12,784 bases of DNA from Stramonita haemastoma (Eukaryota; Mollusca; Gastropoda; Neogastropoda; Muricidae). The DNA lies in assembly GCA_030674155.1 (NCBI GenBank), contig CM060335.1, forward strand, positions 31,234,232 through 31,247,015. Direction: 5' to 3'. Below are positions 1 to 8,699 of the stretch, in pieces; the stretch's first letter is position 1, and each line of letters begins with the position of its first letter. Under the pieces are notes generated by a model. The model had not been told where the DNA came from. It did not search any database and was given only the letters and a program-made list of their open reading frames with translations. A program made the translations under genes and the position numbers.

Positions 1-11
1 GGGGGGGAGGG

Positions 12-101
<90 letters not shown>
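1..101. repeat. (GA)n microsatellite
   Basis: G-rich start followed by near-perfect GA dinucleotides interrupted by GGA. It directly abuts the 3' end of minus-strand SINE A. Read in the SINE's orientation, the SINE ends in a (TC)n tail, so the tract may have grown from that tail. Confidence 0.95.
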
Positions 102-421
102 TTGTTTCTTTCATATGGAGGATAATGGAATTAGCACTCATGTGCTTTTTTTACATCCAGTCCCCGTGTGTATGCAGTTTAATAAATCTTGTCATCTGTT
201 TCCACCGGCACACAATGATCTACCCTTACGAAAAACATAACAGGATTTAACGTGTGCGCAAGATGTTCTGCGTGCATTCACACACGGGGCCTCGGTTTAT
301 AGTCTCATCCGAAGGACTTTTGGGGAGAGTGGAGTCAGCACTGATGTTAACTCCAGGGGAAAAATCCCCTCGAACGGGCATTGAACCCGGGTCGTCAAAT
401 TGCGAGCGCAATGTTCTGACA
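102..421 (-). mobile_element. tRNA-derived SINE A, near full length
   Basis: Read on the minus strand, this begins inside a tRNA-like head, with a B-box-like gggttcaatgccc at about 380-392. It continues through a central domain containing ttcggatgagac and aaaccgagg (290-315) and ends in a tail with gcacatgagtgct and ccattatcc that is shared with SINE D at 10228-10570. About the first 10-15 bases of the head, including most of the A box, are missing where it meets SINE B. The family assignment comes from the tRNA-like promoter layout plus alignment to the other copies here. Open frames across it are not genes. Confidence 0.85.
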
Positions 422-565
422 GATGAGACTTTAAACCGAGGCCCCGTGTGCGAACACACGCAGAACATCTTGCACACACGTTAAATCCTGTTCCACTTTT
501 CGTAAAGTAGGCCATCGTGTGCCGGTTGGAACACATGATTCGATTTACAAAAACTATTATCTTTT
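422..565 (+). mobile_element. SINE B, 5'-truncated, head to head with SINE A
   Basis: Starts abruptly inside the central domain at gatgagactttaaaccgagg and runs through the 3' body. That body includes the cagaacatcttgc block, ttaaatcctgtt and gtaggccat. The segment 422-497 is the reverse complement of 240-306 in SINE A with only a few mismatches. The two copies therefore form an inverted repeat with arms of about 70 bp around a 115-bp loop. It has no promoter head. Confidence 0.85.
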
Positions 566-727
566 TTTTAATACTATAATTATGTGGAGGGGGGGGGGGG
601 GGGGGCGGGAAGTTGTACAGGATAAACTTGCACCCTCGACACCAAGCTTGAAAACTTCAATACAATCTGTCCAATCCACCAACGGCTTCTCACGAAGTTG
701 AAGGAGAAGTCAGCTCAGGGGTGACAG
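566..727. other. Spacer with a 17-base G run
   Basis: AT-rich bases lead into an uninterrupted G run at 589-605, followed by unassigned sequence up to the next SINE. No coding signal or recognised repeat was seen. Confidence 0.6.
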
Positions 728-1027
728 GATAGCCTGGTGGTCAGAGTGATGCGCTCGTGATCCGCCGACCTGGGTTCCAATCTCGTTCAAGAGGATTTTT
801 TCCTCTGAACTCCACTCCCCTCAAAAGTCCTTCGGAGGAGACTATAAACCGAGGTCCCGCGTGCGAACGCACGCAGAACATCTTGCGCACAACGTTAAAA
901 CCTGTCCCGCTTTTCGGAAGAGTAGGCCATTGTATGGTGGTAGGAACAGATGACAAAGCTGTATACACATGGGGACTGTGTAAAAAAGAAAAAGAAGCAC
1001 ATAAGTGCTTATGCCGTTGTCTTTTTG
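728..1027 (+). mobile_element. tRNA-derived SINE C, full length
   Basis: The RNA polymerase III A box TAGCCTGGTGG lies at 730-740 (one mismatch to TRGCNNAGTGG). A degenerate B box GGTTCCAATCT lies at 773-783, at tRNA-like spacing. The central domain at 829-854 has the ttcgga and aaaccgagg blocks. The 3' body follows (cagaacatcttgcgc, agtaggccat, gaacagatgac). The element ends in ttttgtaa and merges into a (TAA)n tract. It aligns along its length with SINEs A and D. No protein is encoded. Confidence 0.9.
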
Positions 1028-1080
1028 TAATAATAATAATAATAATAATGATAATGAAGATGATGATGATGATAATTATA

Positions 1081-1111
<31 letters not shown>

Positions 1112-1130
1112 TAACAATATAATAATAACA

Positions 1131-1163
<33 letters not shown>

Positions 1164-1312
1164 TAACAATAACAATAATAACAATAATAGGATAACAATA
1201 ATGATAATAATAATGATAACAACAATAATAACAACAACAACAACAACAAATAAATAAAAAGGGTACCACCGTCCCAGTGGCATCATCACCATCATCATCA
1301 CCGCCAACAACA
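1028..1312. repeat. Trinucleotide repeat tract (TAA/ATG/ACA/CAT)
   Basis: A mixed tract of AAT, ATG, AAC and ACA triplets continuing to CAT/CAC triplets near 1280-1300. It starts exactly at the SINE C tail. Runs of isoleucine, methionine or threonine predicted from it are translation artefacts. Confidence 0.95.
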
Positions 1313-1423
1313 TCTTGTTTCTCTTTCAGAAGAGAAATGGAAGTTTCATGTTTCTGCAGGAGGGAGGGAGTCAAAGTAAGATATCCTATCCCTGCCCTGC
1401 CCTGCCCATTTCCCCCTGACTTG
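1313..1423. other. Unassigned spacer with a CCCTG minirepeat
   Basis: Non-repetitive DNA ending in a short ccctg tandem at about 1389-1407. No gene signal was seen. Confidence 0.5.
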
Positions 1424-1485
1424 CAGGCTTTAGGATTCGAATAGCGATATAATTATAGGGAATGTCTGACGTCTTTCTGTGTGTG
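1424..1485 (+). repeat. Outer direct repeat, left copy
   Basis: The sequence carrying cttgcaggctttaggattcg and then gggaatgtctgac, leading into GTGTGTTG repeats, recurs in the same orientation at 12452-12512. Both copies are followed by the same type of GTTGT/GT microsatellite. The family is not recognised. Confidence 0.75.
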
Positions 1486-1604
1486 TTGTGTTGTGTTGTG
1501 TTGTGTTGTGTTGGTGTGTGTGTTGTGTTGTGTTGTGTTGTGTTGTGTTGTGTTGTGTGTGTGTTGTTGTTGTGTTGTGTTGTGTTGTGTGTGTGTGTGT
1601 GTGT

Positions 1605-1657
<53 letters not shown>

Positions 1658-1720
1658 TTGTGCGTGTGTGTGTGTGAGAGTGTGTAGTGGTGTGTGTGTG
1701 TATGTGTGTATGCATTCGTG
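1477..1720. repeat. (GTGTT)n and (GT)n microsatellite
   Basis: An imperfect pentanucleotide GTGTT/GTTGT array grades into pure (GT)n around 1585-1655. Cys/Val/His/Thr-rich frames on both strands are artefacts of this tract. Confidence 0.95.
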
Positions 1721-1930
1721 TCAAGTCAAACTTTTATTTTTGCATTCGTGTGCGTTGCGTATGTGTGTGTGCGCGCGCGTGTGTGTGTGTGTACGTGCGT
1801 GCGTGTGTGCACGCTCGCACACGCACACGTGTGTGCGTGCGTGCGTATGTGTGTATCCTCGCGTGCGTGTGTGCGTGCGTGCATGTATGTGTGTATGCGT
1901 GTTTTTGCTTTTTTTTGTTTTTTTTGGACG
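1721..1930. repeat. GT/GC-rich alternating tract with a T-rich end
   Basis: Alternating purine-pyrimidine sequence (GT, GC, CGTG), including gcgcgcgcgtgtgtgtgtgt at about 1771-1790, ends in a T-rich stretch at 1903-1926. In the opposite orientation that T-rich stretch is the A-rich tail of the composite repeat described at 1680-2684. Confidence 0.85.
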
Positions 1931-2154
1931 CCTTTTTAGTTGACTTAAGAGCTGGCTACTGTGTGGATAGGCCCAGATATGACGGCCACTCTCCTCCATT
2001 ATCCAGAAAGCATCCTTGCAGAAAGCGGCGCCAGAGCGGAGTGCAGATAAGAACAGGGTGCGAGTGGAACTTGGCTACAGAAAATGTTTGGTATTTTAAT
2101 CCTAGCTGCTGCAAGCATTCATGGGTGGCAGAATTACAGACCCCACAAAAAAGA
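1931..2154 (-). repeat. Unrecognised repeat unit X, copy 1
   Basis: About 220 bp of moderate complexity. The minus strand carries ttcactccactaa, a tract around tgaatgcttgcagcagc, ggcgccgctttc and cacacagtagcc, and ends ctaaaaggcgtcc followed by A-rich DNA. It occurs again at 11815-12056 on the opposite strand. Short open frames exist on the minus strand, but the second copy does not conserve them, so I do not call a gene. I do not recognise the family. Confidence 0.75.
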
Positions 2155-2297
2155 AAAAAATTAGTGGAGTGAAAGGAGGGTGGAGAGGAGGGTAAGGGGG
2201 GAGGGGGTGGGTGGAGGAGGGGGTGGAGAAGAAAGTGAGAGGTGTGTGTGGTAGGGGTGGGGGGTTGGGGGTGGGTGGGAAGAAAAACGAAGAAGAG

Positions 2298-2300
<3 letters not shown>
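2155..2300. repeat. Polypurine GGA/GGT tract
   Basis: A G-rich purine tract, the inverse of the polypyrimidine tract at 11667-11812 in copy 2. The conserved interruption ggtgtgtgtggtagggg corresponds to ccctaccacacacacc in copy 2. Confidence 0.9.
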
Positions 2301-2301
<1 letters not shown>

Positions 2302-2352
<51 letters not shown>

Positions 2353-2382
2353 CACACACACACCACACACACACACACACAG
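2302..2382. repeat. (CA)n microsatellite
   Basis: Near-perfect CA dinucleotide tract. It is the inverse of the (GT)n at 11594-11666 and sits at the same junction with the SINE. Confidence 0.97.
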
Positions 2383-2684
2383 CGTGAAATTCGGGCTGCT
2401 CTCCCCGGGGAGAGCGCCGTCCTCCATAAGAGCAGCGCCACCCATTATTATTTTTTTTTTTCCTGTCTACTACTGTATTTGTTTTCCTATCAGAGTGGCT
2501 TTTTCTACATAATTTTGCCTAGGAACAACTCTCTTGTTGCCGTGGGTTCTTTTACGTGCGCTAAATAATTATGTGTAACACACGGGACCTCGGTTAATCG
2601 TCCCTTATCCGAAAGACTAGCGCCTAGACCACCACTCATGAACTTATGGATGGGGGAGAAAGTTTTGGGCCCAAACGGGATTTG
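2383..2684 (-). mobile_element. tRNA-derived SINE G, head lost in the assembly gap
   Basis: On the minus strand this matches SINE F: aaatcccgt at the gap edge (the downstream half of a B box), the central domain (2588-2615) with ctttcggataagg and aaccgagg, the block aaaattatgtagaaaaagcc, an A/T tract at about 2446-2462, and the GC palindrome at 2398-2415. The promoter half would lie inside the N run. Its sequence is cleaner than that of copy F. Confidence 0.85.
2398..2415. repeat. 18-bp perfect palindrome, copy 1
   Basis: gctctccccggggagagc is its own reverse complement. The same 18 bases occur at 11549-11566 in the partner composite repeat, even though flanking positions differ. Confidence 0.95.
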
Positions 2685-2784
2685 NNNNNNNNNNNNNNNN
2701 NNNNNNNNNNNNNNNNNNNNNNNNNNNNNNNNNNNNNNNNNNNNNNNNNNNNNNNNNNNNNNNNNNNNNNNNNNNNNNNNNNNN
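2685..2784. other. Assembly gap of exactly 100 N
   Basis: A run of 100 unknown bases, the usual placeholder for a join of unknown length. On its left is SINE G broken in its tRNA-like head. On its right is the LINE broken near the end of its reverse transcriptase region. True distance, and possibly orientation, across it cannot be assumed. Confidence 0.99.
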
Positions 2785-5600
2785 TTTTTAAAACCCCCAT
2801 ATTTGGGCCCCAAATAAAATTTTTAATTGGCGGGACTTGAGTATCAAATAATTTACAAAAAAGGGGAAAAACTACAGCAGTCCAATTTATATTTTTAAAA
2901 CGAAAAATGGCAAAAACTGCTTTTTTAGCTCTGCTTACTAGATTTTGAATGCAAAGCCAAAACAAAGTCTATTTGGGGAAAAAGTACCCCCCAAAAGATA
3001 TTTTTTATGCATTCACTTTTTCCCTCCCTTTTAAACATTACCATACGTCCTTTTTTCCCTGTCGTGCTAAAAAACCCCCCCCTTTAAAAAAAAAAACAAT
3101 TTATATTTGTTTTGCCCATATTTACTTTTAATTTTAAAACCTAGAGGGGCACCCCATATACAAGTATCAATTTGCCTTTGTAACCCAGTCACTGTTGTCG
3201 ATGAAAAATTTATATCATCAAAAAATAACAGTAATGAATAATTCAATCAGGTCAAAAGTCACACCTTGTTTACCTTTTCTGGATGATGTTCAGGGCTAGT
3301 TCATTAAAAAACAATGAAAACAATACTGGCACAAAACATCCCCCTTTTTTAAACTCCAGGGGTGAGTTTAAAATTCTAAAAAATTTGCCCCCCGATCTTA
3401 TTCCCCCTTTTCACTTTTTGGGAAACTTATTTTTTCAAACAACGCATAATTTACCTGTAATTCCTTTGTTTAACAAAATAGGCCACAACAATTTTCCCTA
3501 GAAACAGAATCGAACGCTTTTTCAAAATCAACAAATGCTACATATAATTTTCTATTTTCGTGAATTGTTTAAAAATTTTTGCTGCTAACAAAGTAAACAA
3601 AATGATCCACCAAAAAATTTAACCCTTTCTTAAACCCACTTGGTATTCTCCGTAACCCTCATTTTGTTTTAAACCCAAATTCCTGTAATCTTCTGTTGGG
3701 GGACAAAGCTAAAATATTTTAAACTATTTAAATTACAAAATGATATCCCTCTAAAATTTTTTTACATTTTTTAAAAACCCCCCCCTTTTTTAAATAAGGG
3801 TAAAAAATAACAATTTTTTCCAGTTTTTGGAAATAAATACCAGTATCAAATAAATAGTTTTAAAAACTCCCTAAACACGAACTATGTTCCCACAAAGTTC
3901 AAAAAAAATCTCCTATAAGACCATCGGGGCCCAGCAATTTTTTGTTTTTCCCAATTTTCTGATGCTAATAACACTTCATCTTTTGAGTTTGGGCCCCTTT
4001 TTTTAAAATTTCCCATCACTTTCCTCTTTTAAATTTTTCCCTCACCCTTAAACAATTTTTTTCCCTTATCCCCTTTTTCTAATAATTTTTTAAAAATGTT
4101 GAAACCAGCCCAGAGAAAGAAATGTTTTTAAAGGCTGTGACTTCCAAAATTTCATATTTTAGTACTGCCCCCCCAAAAAAATTGTTGATCATTTACAAAA
4201 TTTAAAAAGCTCAGTATATAGCATCATTGTATTCTTTTTTTTTTCTTTTTATTTAGATTTTTATATTCTCGCCCTTGCAATACAATATCGAACCCTCATC
4301 TTTTTTGTCGAGTTTTTCTAAATTTTTCTCAAAAAAGGCCCCGCACTTTACGCTTTGCTGTTTTTGCACTCATGACAAACCCCATCTTCTTTCGCTCATT
4401 TATTTTTAACCGGGAAATTTCCCTTTTTATCATACATTCAGCTTGTTCTTTAAACAATGTCTTTAAAGCCCATTCAAAAGCTCATTAACATCAAAAATCT
4501 ATGAGAGTTTCCCCTCTACACAGAGACACCCTGCACATCATTTGAATTCTTTAAAGGGGTACAAAAACAATTTTTCATATTCTTTTTTCCAACAAAAACC
4601 CCCGTTATAAACTGATTTAAAAAACTACTTTTTCCCCCCCATTTGAGCTAGATTTCCACTTGCTTTGTTTTTCAAAAATACACATTAAAAGGGGCAAATG
4701 AACCGATTAAATCTTTCTCCCACATGAAGATACGACTTTTTCCTTTAAAAAGCCTCAAAAAAATTTAAAAAGTTGTCAAAAAATAGTCTTAACACTGTTA
4801 CCAAAAAAACCCCCGAAATGTATGTAAAAAAACCCTAATGATCGCCATTACATACTCCCATTCCCAAAAAACATAGACCAAAAAAACAGTACACAGGCTT
4901 AAAAAACTTTTTCCCATATAAATTTAATATCTTATCTTTAGAATTTCTTTTGAAAATACATGAGAATCTTGTTTTTGCCAACCGTGAAGTTCAAACATCA
5001 TTCATAATTTTTAGGGAAAAAAATTTTGCAGGTCCTGGCATTTAGATCACCACATATCAATAAATCAACATCAATGAAAGAAAGAAAAAATATCCATGAG
5101 ACTTGTTCCCCAAAAAAACAATTCCATTGTCGTATCCATACATACAATAATAAGGTGAATTTTTTTTGGGGGATATAAGTTTCCCCTAAGAACGACATCT
5201 TTGCAAACCCCCCAAAAAAATTTTTATCAAACAAAAAAAACAAAAAATATTACTGTCACATTTCAGTTTTTGCACAAAGCTGACTATAGACTTGCGAACA
5301 AGACAAATTATTCCCCCTGAATATCTTCCCCCGCCGTGACAATTTTATTGCCCGGTTTTTCAAATATTCAAAATCTTTCAACAAATCTGACGAAACTTTT
5401 CCATAAACGTTTTTAACCAGACACACAAAATCAAAAGAAAAAATAAATGAAAAAAACTGATTTAGTATTTTGAAAAAAAACCACAAATATTCCCAAGGGG
5501 AATAAAAGGGAAAAATTTTTTTATAAAAGCGCTGCGAAGTCAAAGTTTAGGGAGCGGATTAAAACGTTTTCCCGATTTAACTCTCCGCACGACATCTCCA
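2785..5600 (-). pseudogene. LINE (non-LTR retrotransposon) ORF2 remnant: APE endonuclease and reverse transcriptase
   Basis: This encodes, in broken frames, the protein that nicks target DNA and copies the element's RNA at the nick. Reading from high to low coordinates on the minus strand, 5543-5256 has the start of an APE-type endonuclease with DFVCLV. 5243-4998 has its DLLICGDLNART block. About 4500-4200 is a basic linker. About 4000-3600 carries early reverse transcriptase blocks, including an AGPDG-like site and EYQVGLRKG (3651-3622). 3538-3506 reads AFVDFEKAFDS, a catalytic-aspartate block. 3228-3211 reads FFDD where FADD or YADD is expected. 2965-2785 carries the thumb region, SRAKKAVFAIFR and an IWG motif. 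Domain order and spacing fit a LINE of the APE-endonuclease type. The clade (CR1, jockey or RTE-like) is unresolved. At least several frameshifts are present and the 3' end is lost in the gap. Many breaks may be sequence errors, since homopolymers are abnormally expanded. No ORF1 was recognised. Confidence 0.88.
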
Positions 5601-6000
5601 TCATCAAAATTCAAAAAAATCGGTCCCCGTGCGTGTCATGCGCGCGCCCCCCTGTACCATCCCCCATTCCCCCCCTTTTCCTTTCCCCCTTCACCCTTCA
5701 TTCTCATTCCAAAACCCCCGCCCCCCTGTCCCCCAAATCCACCCCCCTCCCCAATTCATCCCTTTTTCCCCCCACCGCCGTTACTTTCCCTTCTTTTACC
5801 CCCCTGGGCCCCGGGGCACCGTGTTCATTTTCTCCACCCCCCCTCGCCCCTCCCCCCCCCCCTCTCCCCGGGGACCACCTTCCCCCCCTCTTTCCGGGCC
5901 CCCCAAAATGACAAACTCATTCCTCTCACTGTCAGGGGCCCCCCTCCCCCACTCTCCCCGGCCCCCCTTTTCACTCTCATCCCCACTCAAAACCAACTGA
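5601..6000. repeat. C-rich polypyrimidine low-complexity region
   Basis: Mainly C runs with T, for example around 5660-5700 and 5840-5890. Pro/Ser-rich frames on the plus strand and Gly/Glu-rich frames on the minus strand are composition artefacts. It may overlap the 5' untranslated region of the LINE near 5600. Confidence 0.8.
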
Positions 6001-6400
6001 TACCTAATCGACTGTGTGCGTACTTTAAATTTTTTCGTATAAACCAAAAATGCAAAACATTACTTTCAGCCTTGTAAAACCCTTTGCTTTTCACTTAATT
6101 TATGTAAATTTTAGTTTGGTTACAATCGGTTTCCTATTTGTATTTATTTTGGGTTTTACTGCTTTTTCCCCTACAACTTTTAAAACATCACACTCTTCCG
6201 TTTGTTTACTATTTTTCTCCCCCACAGGTAATGCACAATACCCAAATCATGCACGGTTTTTTGCTTTTCTCTACCATTTCAGCATAAAAACAATTTCCCA
6301 CATTTTCATCCACCCCTTTCCCTCCTTTTCCCCAAACACTTTTAAACCATACCATCAACTTTTTGTGCATGCGGTAAAATGTTTTCTTTTTATCCCTTTC
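6001..6400. other. Unassigned T-rich DNA
   Basis: T-rich sequence with an open plus-strand frame of hydrophobic, low-complexity character (Phe/Leu/Ile rich). No motif, compositional periodicity or homology that I can recognise supports a gene. Confidence 0.5.
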
Positions 6401-7560
6401 CCCCATTTTCGGGGCCGGACGATTCTTGCTGCAGGGCCGGCCAACCGTTATTGCAGAGGACACAAAGCTGATCCCTGCATCCGGGGGCCAAATTTCTGGC
6501 CCCCTTGACGAGGTGGTTTTAAAAACCAGCGACCCCCCTTTTTTTCCCCGGCTTCTGGCGGTCTTCAGGTGGGGCACAAGCTTCCCGGATTTTTTTTACT
6601 CGAAAAGAGAAATCCCCCGCCAATGAAGACCCCGGGCCCTTCCTTTCAGCTTCTGCTTTGCTTGAAAAATTTTTGGCCCTTGCCCTTTTAAAAAGGTGCA
6701 GCGGGGAACGAGGGGGGCATTGGGGCCTTTGGCACTGGGCGATGCACTCGATCAAAGAAATTTTCCCCCCGAGAGAATTCCAGCTTGTCTGTGAACGTTT
6801 CGTGCACAAGCCCTCACAATCCTGCCAAGCCCCCTTTTTTTCATTTCTGGGGATTCCATGGATGTTTGTTTATTTTTTCCCTTTTTGGGAGGGGGCCCTC
6901 CAGATCGCCATTTTCCTCTCCAAAAAATCGTTTTTTCTTTTAAAATTTTTTCTTTTTCCCTTTTCGCGGGATTTTCATTCTCTTTTTTCCCCAATCTTTT
7001 AAATCCCCTGCTTGATGCTGTTCCCCTTCTCCCCGAGTTTAGAAACAGACAGTCTTGATCTCTGCGAGGCCCCGACTAAATTCTGTCACAGGTACCCTGC
7101 AAAAACCTATTGCATCCATAATTTTCTGTTGAGCAGTATCGGGGCCCGGGGGTTGGCGTCGTTGCCTCAGGAGTTCTGGATTTGCCCCAGGCTGTCCCGA
7201 CGAGAGCTACTTCCGTTCCCAGACAAAGAAAGACGGGCGTCCCTCATTTTACGGATGGGGCCTGGGTTGAGTTCCACACCCCCCAACTTGATAAAATTAA
7301 ATCTCCGTAAAAAAAGTAGAACGGGGGAGCAATCCTAGCATTGCACCGTGTAACTCTTTTTTTCAACCTCAACACGCCAATTCTCATGGGTGGGTTAAAA
7401 ATTTTGCCTCGTTTTGCATGAAAAATAAAAAACTGACAGAAACCTGCCCCCAAAGTGACCGGAAAAGCCAGAGCAGAGAAAGGGGATAGTCCTTCACACA
7501 GTCCCCTGACCAACTTTGGAGTCAGTTTCTTTCCCGTATAGCCAGAGAAACAGCATTAAA
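6401..7560. other. Unassigned GC-richer island
   Basis: More complex sequence than its surroundings, with frequent expanded homopolymers. Open frames of 66-122 codons occur on both strands but overlap each other and carry no domain I recognise. A degraded exon or an unrecognised transposon fragment are both possible. No start codon, splice or polyadenylation evidence decides between them. Confidence 0.45.
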
Positions 7561-7609
7561 CGGGGAGAGCACGGGAAAACGTGTCTGTTCATCTACTGAC
7601 AACTCGGTC

Positions 7610-7733
7610 CCCGAGAGAGAGAGAGGGGAGAGAGAGGAAAAGAGAAGAGAGAGAAAAGAGAGAGAGAGGGGAGGGGGGGGGGGGGGGGGGGGAGAAGAGA
7701 GAGAGAAAGAGAGAGGAGGGGGGGGGAGGGGGA
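7610..7733. repeat. (GA)n / poly-G purine tract
   Basis: GA dinucleotides with an approximately 20-base G run around 7673-7692, then GA and further G runs. Arg/Glu/Gly frames across it are artefacts. Confidence 0.95.
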
Positions 7734-7864
7734 AACACAGACAAGGAAGGAAACCCCATTACATCATATCACACTAAAGGCCTTAAAACCCCCCCTAGTC
7801 CCGAAAGGAGCTGAAAAGAGATAGCAAAAAAGACTGAAAAAACCAGCAGCAAAAAGATCAGGCA

Positions 7865-8050
7865 TAGAAAACACACAAAAAACATGAAAAACGCCCCCGC
7901 ACAAACACACACCCCACACATGAAACACACACACATTGAAAAACACACACACATGCAAACACAAAAACACACACAAAACAAAAAACCCAAAAACACACCC
8001 ACTCACCCCCCCCCCCCCCCCCCACCCAAAAACACACACACACACGCGCG
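7865..8050. repeat. CA-rich microsatellite with a poly-C run
   Basis: Degenerate ACACAC and CAAAAA units, a C run at about 8007-8023, and a final cacacacacgcgcgc. Cys/Val/Phe frames on the minus strand are artefacts. Confidence 0.9.
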
Positions 8051-8330
8051 CTACAAAATTTAAAAAAACTGAAACCCCTGATATATAATCTATATCATAA
8101 AATCCAAAAATCACCAGCAAAAGCAACAACCAGAGCTTGAAAGATATGGGAAAAAATTCTACCTAAACCCACCTAAAACCCCCCCCCCCACCCCCCCCCA
8201 CCCCCTCCTCCTCTCTAATCGACAGACCCCAGATGAAATCAGAGACAATGGCAGACAACCCGCACCACAGGCAGTGATTGGGCCCCCCCCCCTGATGGCG
8301 GGCAAAAGCTCTTATAAAACAACCACAAAA
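8051..8330. other. Unassigned spacer with poly-C block
   Basis: AT-rich DNA containing gatata-taatc-tatatc, then a C-rich block at about 8165-8213, then a short complex segment (8214-8320). No gene or known repeat was recognised. Confidence 0.5.
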
Positions 8331-8544
8331 CACACCACACACACACACACAACACACACACCCCCCAACCCCCGCAACCCCAACACACACAAATCCTCTC
8401 TTCTCTCCCCTCTCTTTCCCCTCTCTCCCCTTCTCTGTTTTGTCTCTGGGCCCTTTTTTCTCTGTTTTCCCGTCTGTTGTCTGTCTTTTTGTCTGTCTCT
8501 CTCTCTGGTCTCTCTGTGTCTCTGTCCTTTTCTCTCTCCCCCCG
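8331..8544. repeat. CA tract followed by CT/TCTG polypyrimidine tract
   Basis: (CA)n at about 8331-8362, C-rich and CA DNA to 8392, then CT and TCTG units to the switch point at 8538-8545. There pyrimidines give way abruptly to purines. Confidence 0.9.
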
Positions 8545-8666
8545 GGGGGGGGGGGAGGAGGAGGGAGGGGGGAGGGGTTGGAGGGAAGGAGGGGGAGGGG
8601 AGGGAGAGAGGGGAGGGGAGGGGAGGGGGGGGGGTGGAGGAGGGGGGGGGGGGGGGGGGGGGGAAA

Positions 8667-8699
<33 letters not shown>

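Larger units (their letters stand above)
1680..2684 (-). repeat. Composite repeat copy 1 (inverted partner at 11270-12245)
   Basis: Read on the minus strand, the order is SINE G, A-tract, GC palindrome, (GT)n, polypyrimidine tract, unit X, an A-rich tail and CA-rich sequence. The same order is found on the plus strand at 11270-12245, including the junction motifs cccgaattt before the GT tract and ttcactccactaa before X. Homology through every segment, including the low-complexity ones, means the whole block was duplicated or transposed as one unit. The head is lost in the assembly gap. Confidence 0.85.

Noticed and set aside
247..484. Pair of 76-codon frames on opposite strands with near-identical start and end peptides
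   Set aside because: The similarity comes from the inverted SINE A/B arms, not from two genes.
741..1313. 190-codon minus-strand frame rich in Ile and Leu, resembling a membrane protein
   Set aside because: It is the translation of a trinucleotide repeat plus SINE C. No start context or domain is present.
1956..2160. Minus-strand peptide across unit X that looks like ordinary protein sequence
   Set aside because: The copy at 11815-12056 does not keep the frame, and no domain is recognisable. The copy-2 breaks could be sequence error, so this is only a weak rejection.
1386..2445. His/Thr-rich and Cys/Val-rich frames suggesting metal-binding or toxin-like proteins
   Set aside because: Cys-Val and His-Thr alternation is simply GT/CA dinucleotides read in different frames.
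5629..6000. Pro/Ser-rich plus-strand frame
   Set aside because: Composition artefact of C-rich simple sequence.
6205..6235. Splice acceptor-like pyrimidine tract ending in cccccacag followed by gtaatg
   Set aside because: Such motifs are common in T/C-rich DNA. No adjoining exon with coding character was found.
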